Source: an uncultured Hungatella sp. (lineage in GTDB: Bacteria; Bacillota; Clostridia; Lachnospirales; Lachnospiraceae). From it: a stretch of 13,640 nt of DNA. Location: assembly GCA_910585645.1 (NCBI GenBank), contig CAJUFP010000119.1:1-13640 (forward strand), given 5' to 3'. The translations under genes and the position numbers were made by a program. Position 1 is the first letter of the stretch. Every line of letters starts with the position of its first letter. Under the pieces are notes generated by a model. It worked only from the letters and a program-made list of their open reading frames with translations, did no database searches and had not been told where the DNA came from. Below are positions 13,540 through 13,640 of the stretch, piece by piece.

Positions 13540-13578
13540 AAAATGGGAAGTCCCTGCTTTTTCGGGACTTCCCATTTT
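13540..13578. terminator. Bidirectional terminator between the UppS-like gene and tRNA-Gly
   Basis: AAAATGGGAAGTCCC (13540-13554) pairs perfectly with GGGACTTCCCATTTT (13564-13578), a 15-bp stem with a 9-base loop. The plus strand continues GTTTTC; the minus strand ends in a T6 run within and after the stem. It can serve both convergent units. Confidence 0.88.
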
Positions 13579-13586
13579 GTTTTCTA

Positions 13587-13640
13587 AGCGCGAGACGGGA
13601 TTCGAACCCGCGACCCTCGCCTTGGCAAGGCGATACTCCA
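13587..13640 (-). tRNA. tRNA-Gly (GCC), 5' part beyond the window
   Basis: On the minus strand the anticodon arm TCGCC-TTGCCAA-GGCGA reads anticodon GCC (13626-13624). A 5-base variable loop and a T arm GCGGG-TTCGAAT-CCCGT follow, then the 3' acceptor strand CTCGCGC (13594-13588) and a U discriminator at 13587, as expected for tRNA-Gly. CCA is not encoded. The D arm and 5' acceptor strand are largely outside the window. Confidence 0.95.

Overview
The window looks like chromosomal DNA from a moderately GC-rich member of the Clostridia, most likely Lachnospiraceae (clostridial cluster XIVa). This is inference from several signs: strong AGGAGG-type ribosome binding sites, a Gram-positive LexA box at recA, a tyrosine T-box leader on tyrS, a tRNA gene without encoded CCA, and the RecA, TyrS, YaaA and NptA-type sequences. 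No species can be named from the sequence alone. Most of the window is housekeeping DNA. I see no CRISPR array, transposase, phage gene or obvious novel multigene system.

Layout. From 1 to 11709 every gene lies on the minus strand, so transcription runs right to left. In that direction: a Na+/phosphate cotransporter-PhoU protein (11709-10042); gapA alone, with its own promoter and terminator (9919-8891); pgk then tpiA (8728-6689); cysK followed by an AT-rich 67-residue orphan ORF (6570-5419); a cluster of palindromes (5297-5395); a two-TM zinc-ribbon protein coupled to yaaA (5211-3956); a Tyr T-box leader and tyrS (about 3924-2295); SOS-controlled recA and recX (1971-162). The extreme left edge (1-49) holds the start of a possible structured leader RNA for a gene outside the window.

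The right end changes direction. From a 240-bp divergent promoter region (11710-11949), a PHP-family phosphatase of the HisJ type and a short, divergent cis-prenyltransferase (UppS-like) protein are read on the plus strand. They meet a minus-strand tRNA-Gly(GCC), cut by the window end, at a shared bidirectional terminator.

Function. gapA, pgk and tpiA cover consecutive steps of lower glycolysis and the triose interconversion. recA and recX form the recombination/SOS unit with its own modulator. tyrS is gated by uncharged tRNA-Tyr. The parts least explained by known biology are the orphan AT-rich ORF next to the palindrome cluster, the zinc-ribbon membrane protein coupled to yaaA, the UppS-like protein with altered active-site motifs, and the edge RNA.
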